Part shown: one piece after another, positions 60,355 through 64,000 of the stretch
Numbering within the stretch: position 1 is the first letter of the stretch
Layout of the letters: the number at the start of each line of letters is the position of its first letter
Assembly (NCBI RefSeq): GCF_947169445.1
Contig: NZ_CAMVPU010000007.1
Location: 50,038 to 114,037, forward strand
Reading direction: 5' to 3'
Length of the DNA stretch: 64,000 nt
From: an uncultured Butyrivibrio sp.
GTDB lineage: Bacteria > Bacillota > Clostridia > Lachnospirales > Lachnospiraceae
Position numbers and translations under genes: made by a program
Notes under the pieces: generated by a model
The model's input: only the letters and a program-made list of their open reading frames with translations
The model's database searches: none
Told to the model about the DNA's origin: nothing

Positions 60355-61299
60355 CTATCTCTTATCCTTGTCGATAAATTCCAGTAAGAAAGTAGCTATA
60401 AGAGCATACACTATGGTCCAGCTCACAAGCCATCTCCAGCATCTAAAGACAATTTCCTCATCAAAAGCATAGTCAGGATTCTGATTCTGCTGTGCGCTCA
60501 TCATCAAAAGCTCATCTTTCTGATTATTCTCTTCTATACTTCTCAGCACCATCAAAAGAGGTTTTTCTCCCTCTACCTCCACATCCTTAAGCTTTATGGC
60601 ACTATTCCAGATTGTGACCATAGGAAGGGAATTATAATCTCCCTGGGCGCATAACGCAGTAAGTCCCCACTTAGTGGCGGTAAGATATGTAAAAGGCATT
60701 GCCTCATCCGGCAGGTTAAAAAACGCCCCTGAAAACAAGAGCTGCACTATCAGAAGAAAAGGCATGATAGTCATAGCAGTTGTAGTAGTCCTGGCAAAAG
60801 CCGACACCAAAAGTGCCAGCATATCAGCACAGTACGTGATAAGAAACAGCGTAATACCAATATCCAGAACAGGCCACGGCGTCACCAGGCCTTTATCCGG
60901 TATTTTCACCTTCATGACATAACATACAACCAGCGTAATTACAACCTGTAAAGCGCACAGCACAAACTGATATATCATATGAGCTGCAATGTATGAGCTT
61001 ATATGAAGTCCTGATCTATGCTCTCTTTTAACGATAGCCCTTTCCCTGCAGATCATCTGTATTGAGTTAAAAAAGCCATTCCAAATGCATATACAGGACA
61101 AGGCGAAAGTCCCCATAAGGGTGCCTTCCATGGTCATGAAAAGATTCTTTCCAACAGAAAAAGCCACAAGACCGGCTATGACCGCAGCCATAGGAAGAAC
61201 CTTCCAGTCATTTTGGAACAGAAACATTCTAAAGAGCTTACCTAAATATATAAAAGTTTGTGCTACTCGTCCTCTGTGCTTTACCTCATATGTTTCCAT
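60355..61299 (-). CDS. ABC-2-type permease of an ABCG-like exporter
   Basis: A 314-residue membrane protein with about six helices. It matches the ABCG/ABC-2 permease layout: FNSIQMICRERAIVKREHRSGLHISSYIAAHMIYQ (the coupling region between helices), then a helix cluster with FARTTTTAMTIMPFLLIVQLLFSGAFF, and a final helix near the C-terminus (WLVSWTIVYALIATFLL). It begins six bases after the ATPase gene, so both form one exporter. The cargo is unknown. Confidence 0.82.
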   Translation of the reverse strand: METYEVKHRGRVAQTFIYLGKLFRMFLFQNDWKVLPMAAVIAGLVAFSVGKNLFMTMEGTLMGTFALSCICIWNGFFNSIQMICRERAIVKREHRSGLHISSYIAAHMIYQFVLCALQVVITLVVCYVMKVKIPDKGLVTPWPVLDIGITLFLITYCADMLALLVSAFARTTTTAMTIMPFLLIVQLLFSGAFFNLPDEAMPFTYLTATKWGLTALCAQGDYNSLPMVTIWNSAIKLKDVEVEGEKPLLMVLRSIEENNQKDELLMMSAQQNQNPDYAFDEEIVFRCWRWLVSWTIVYALIATFLLEFIDKDKR

Positions 61300-61305
61300 A
61301 GCCTA

Positions 61306-62646
61306 TCACCCCACATTTTCCGACAGCGATACATATTTTTCAACGAACTCATCAGCTCTTCCTTCTCCGCCCTCGTCCTTCTGGTTGATAGAAAGAAGAA
61401 TATCCTCCATTGAATCTTTTCCAAAGAATTCATAGGCCTCTTTTACCGGGCCATAATAAGCAAGACGGCCAGTCCTTCTAGCATCCTTGGCTAGTACTAT
61501 CACATCATCAAAAAGATCTATTACACGGTCAGGCGTATGCGTGATGACCACAACAATCTTCCCCTCATCAGCGATTTCCCTTAGTTTTTCAAACAGATTT
61601 CTTGCAACTACCCCGTCAAGACCTGAATCCGGCTCATCCAGGATAAAAAGATCCGGATTAGTAATAAACTCAATAGCTATTGATAAACGCTTTCTCTGTC
61701 CACCGGACAACTTTTCAACAAGATTATTCTGAACAGCTGTAAGTCCAAACTGATCAAGAACATAGGCTATCCTGTTTTCCCTCTCCATAATCGACATGGT
61801 AACAGGAAGACGCATAAGTGCAGCGTCCGCCAAAGTCATAAAAACGGTATCTGTCCCACGCATAAGATCCTGCTGCGGAACAAAACCAATTTCATATTTC
61901 ATTTTGTTATAGTCTTTATACACATCATTTTTATATAGATTAATAGTTGCATTTGCCTTTTCGTATCCCGTAAGAGCATTCAGGTAAGTGGTCTTCCCGG
62001 CGCCTGATCCGCCCAGCAACAGGACCATATGCCCCTTAGGAATACTCATATGTATATCTTTTAAAAGAGTCTTCTTTTTAAAGAAGTCCAAAACCGTTCT
62101 CTCTCTGATATTAACAGTAAGGCCATCCTCAATAGCTGCCATATCATGTCCCAGTTCCTTGGCGCCTTCTACTCCTTTAAGGCTGACTACCTTCTTCTGT
62201 GGCACGAATTTGTCTGAATAACCCCAAATGAGAGCTGTAAATTCGTCAAAAAGCAGGAACATCCATATCCATTTCTTACTTCTGCCAAAGACTTTTATCA
62301 GTCCAAGATAAATCCTGACACTATAAATTGTCATGGCAACTAATAGTCCGACAACCGGGATCATTAAAAAGAGCACTAATCTCGGATAATCCGTAATAAA
62401 TTTCAGCAAAAATACAAGAGCATAGTAAATTGCAGCCATTATGGAGTACGTTCTGCCTTCTCTCTCCATGTCAGAGCAAAGGCTTATATAATATTCCCTC
62501 ACGATAGGAACAAAAGCCCATCTCTTCTTCACTCCGCACTTTCTAAATATACCGAAGTAGCCAATCGAAAGCATTAAATACCTCACAATCATGCCAGTAT
62601 CACTGTAAATAGCTGATAAATTCAGTTGTATAGAATTTCCATCCAT
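61306..62646 (-). CDS. ABCG-like ATPase with N-terminal membrane domain
   Basis: A 446-residue protein. The first 145 residues hold four or five helices (IVRYLMLSIGYFGIF, VLFLMIPVVGLLVAMTIYSV, WIWMFLLFDEFTALIWGY). An ABC ATPase follows: Walker A LGGSGAGKTT (about 211-220), signature LSGGQRKRLS, Walker B LFILDEPDSGLD, H-loop THTPDR. The QRKRLSIA and THTPDRVIDLFD wording is of the ABCG/drug-exporter type. An extra membrane domain before the ATPase is unusual and may help dimerise with the permease encoded six bases downstream. The ligand is unknown. Confidence 0.85.
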   Translation of the reverse strand: MDGNSIQLNLSAIYSDTGMIVRYLMLSIGYFGIFRKCGVKKRWAFVPIVREYYISLCSDMEREGRTYSIMAAIYYALVFLLKFITDYPRLVLFLMIPVVGLLVAMTIYSVRIYLGLIKVFGRSKKWIWMFLLFDEFTALIWGYSDKFVPQKKVVSLKGVEGAKELGHDMAAIEDGLTVNIRERTVLDFFKKKTLLKDIHMSIPKGHMVLLLGGSGAGKTTYLNALTGYEKANATINLYKNDVYKDYNKMKYEIGFVPQQDLMRGTDTVFMTLADAALMRLPVTMSIMERENRIAYVLDQFGLTAVQNNLVEKLSGGQRKRLSIAIEFITNPDLFILDEPDSGLDGVVARNLFEKLREIADEGKIVVVITHTPDRVIDLFDDVIVLAKDARRTGRLAYYGPVKEAYEFFGKDSMEDILLSINQKDEGGEGRADEFVEKYVSLSENVG

Positions 62647-62752
62647 AAGCTATGCCCTCTTTTACTGTTTTTTGATCATCTATCCGCCATCAAAATCAAG
62701 TAATAAACACACATTATTACATAATAATTTTATCACATTTAAGGCAACACAA

Positions 62753-62796
62753 AAAAGGGAACCTTCCCGCGTATAGCACGAGAAAGTCCCCTTTTA
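62753..62796 (-). terminator. Terminator of tpiA
   Basis: On the minus strand AAAAGGGGACTTTCTCG and CGGGAAGGTTCCCTTTT form an imperfect long stem followed by TTTTTTGTG. It lies 21 bases past the tpiA stop. Confidence 0.8.
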
Positions 62797-62817
62797 GGTC
62801 AATATCTTAAATTTTTA

Positions 62818-63564
62818 TTAAGCGTTAACGATCTTGCCGAAATCTGGCTTAAGGCTTGCTCCGCCAATAAGACCACCATCGATATTAGGCTTGGAAAGAA
62901 GCTCAGCAGCGTTGCCGGCATTCATTGATCCGCCGTACTGGATACGAACTTCATCAGCTGTAGCCTGATCATAAAGCTTAGCAATAAGCTCACGGATAAG
63001 AGCGCAAACTTCTTCAGCCTGATCTGCTGTAGCAGTCTCGCCTGTTCCGATAGCCCAGATAGGCTCGTAAGCGATAACGAGCTTCTTAACCTGATCAGCT
63101 GTTACGCCATCAAGATCCCATGTGATCTGTCTCTCGATCCACTCTTTGTAAGTATCAGCCTTACGAAGAGCAAGAGACTCTCCACAGCAAAGGATAGGTG
63201 TAAGGCCTGAAGCAAATGCCTTCTTAACCTTCTGGTTGATAAGGATATCGTTCTCACCAAAGATATCTCTTCTCTCTGAGTGTCCGATAATGATATACTC
63301 TACACCAGCATCCTTAAGCATAGGAGCTGAAATCTCACCTGTGAATGCACCGTTATCTACGATGTAAAAGTTCTCTGCACCAACATGTACGTTTGTGCCC
63401 TTAACAGCTTCTACTACAGGTACGATATCGATAGCCGGAACGCAGTAAACTACGTCAACAGCATCGTTCTTAACTAAATCCTTAAGCTCTGCGCAAAGAG
63501 CTACTGCCTCGCTGGGAGTCTTGTTCATCTTCCAGTTTCCGGCGATGATTCTTCTTCTTGCCAT
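62818..63564 (-). CDS. tpiA: Triosephosphate isomerase
   Basis: Glycolytic interconversion of dihydroxyacetone phosphate and glyceraldehyde 3-phosphate. The N-terminal RIIAGNWKMNKTPSEA contains the Asn and Lys of the active site; the catalytic His is in IIIGHSERRDIFGE, the Glu in VIAYEPIWAIGTGETAT, and the phosphate-binding IQYGGSMNAGNAAELLS and DGGLIGGASLK are intact. At 248 residues the length is normal. GGAG precedes the ATG. It follows pgk by 15 bases in the usual glycolytic order. Confidence 0.97.
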   Translation of the reverse strand: MARRRIIAGNWKMNKTPSEAVALCAELKDLVKNDAVDVVYCVPAIDIVPVVEAVKGTNVHVGAENFYIVDNGAFTGEISAPMLKDAGVEYIIIGHSERRDIFGENDILINQKVKKAFASGLTPILCCGESLALRKADTYKEWIERQITWDLDGVTADQVKKLVIAYEPIWAIGTGETATADQAEEVCALIRELIAKLYDQATADEVRIQYGGSMNAGNAAELLSKPNIDGGLIGGASLKPDFGKIVNA

Positions 63565-63579
63565 TTTTATTCTCCTTTA

Positions 63580-64000
63580 TCACTTGTCGTCTGCAGCATA
63601 AACTCCAGGAAGCTTCTTGCCCTCGAGGAACTCAAGAGAAGCGCCGCCACCTGTTGAGATGTGGCTCATCTTGTCAGCATATCCAAGCTGGTTAACAGCT
63701 GCTGCACTATCACCACCACCGATGATTGTTGTAGCCTCTGTCTCAGAAAGTGCCTTAGCAACTTCCTTAGTACCTGTTGCAAGAACAGGGTTCTCGAATA
63801 CACCCATAGGTCCGTTCCAAACTACAGTCTTAGCAGTCTTAACCGCCTCTGAATAAAGAGCAATTGTCTGAGGTCCGATATCAGCGCCCTCTTTGTCAGC
63901 AGGGATCTTATCAGCATCAACAATAGTTGTTGTGATGTTAGGATTGTCGATAGGATCTGGGAAAGAATCGATGCAAACTGTATCGATAGGAAGAAGAAGC
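63580..64000 (-). CDS. pgk: Phosphoglycerate kinase, C-terminal part, cut by window edge
   Basis: The frame is open from the window end to the stop at 63580, giving about 139 residues of the C-terminal domain. TVVWNGPMGVFENPVLATGT, TIIGGGDSAAAVNQLG and ISTGGGASLEFLEGKKLPG are the nucleotide-binding motifs of Pgk. The start of the gene lies outside the window. tpiA follows on the same strand, 15 bases away. Confidence 0.95.
   Translation of the reverse strand, partial: LLLPIDTVCIDSFPDPIDNPNITTTIVDADKIPADKEGADIGPQTIALYSEAVKTAKTVVWNGPMGVFENPVLATGTKEVAKALSETEATTIIGGGDSAAAVNQLGYADKMSHISTGGGASLEFLEGKKLPGVYAADDK

Overview
The window looks like chromosomal core-plus-accessory DNA from an anaerobic, low-to-middling GC Firmicute of the Clostridia. 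A Lachnospiraceae member of the Butyrivibrio/Pseudobutyrivibrio type is my best guess (inference). Supporting signs are a complete Rnf ferredoxin:NAD operon, the SCIFF peptide and its radical-SAM maturase next to a fused secDF, a MurE with the meso-diaminopimelate motif DNPR, a GH35 beta-galactosidase locus, the cmk-ispH-rpsA order, and heavy use of GGAGG Shine-Dalgarno sites, several of them in front of TTG starts. Almost every gene is on the minus strand. Only rpsT, a YprB-type nuclease and a SNF2 helicase are on the plus strand. I see no rRNA, tRNA, CRISPR array, phage or insertion sequence.

Layout. 1-4.3 kb: priA (cut by the window edge), murE, recJ. 4.4-8.6 kb: secDF, the SCIFF maturase scfB and the 48-residue SCIFF peptide scfA. 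8.6-12.3 kb: a CNNM/CBS membrane protein, a HAD phosphatase, L-rhamnose mutarotase, hisS. 12.4-16.6 kb: two tandem 651-residue membrane GGDEF/EAL-type proteins, one with an intact EAL site and one degenerate, plus an 86-residue orphan. 16.6-23.9 kb: a galactoside-use operon (binding protein, two permeases, LacI regulator, GH35 beta-galactosidase) behind a promoter packed with operator-like palindromes. 24-28 kb: dprA, comM and pilT, genes of DNA uptake/processing and pilus retraction. 28-34 kb: yfbR-like nucleotidase, pepF, hemW, lepA, then rpsT on the other strand. 34.4-41 kb: a CmpB-type membrane protein, two G3E/CobW GTPases (one with a DUF1980-like C-terminus, one with a large His-rich insert) and a 1056-residue membrane-anchored protein with 28 exact hendecad repeats. 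41.3-47.5 kb: rnfCDGEAB followed by a NusG-II-domain protein and a Gx/heptaprenyl-synthase-I membrane protein. 47.7-55.5 kb: YprB-like nuclease, cheR, rpsA-ispH-cmk, an HI0933-type flavoprotein, an RpiR and a TetR regulator. 55.7-64 kb: SNF2 helicase, MgtC-like protein, a divergent shikimate-kinase homologue, an ABCG-like exporter pair, tpiA and the 3' part of pgk.

The genes fit an anaerobic fermenter. It imports and hydrolyses galactosides, runs glycolysis (tpiA, pgk) and conserves energy through Rnf. The most notable items are the hendecad-repeat protein and a family of short palindromic intergenic elements (ends GTTACTG/CAGTAAC, core GAAATGCGCA or GAAACCCGCA) found in at least six gaps, usually just past a stop codon. 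Next come the SCIFF locus, the paired EAL proteins and the paired metal GTPases.
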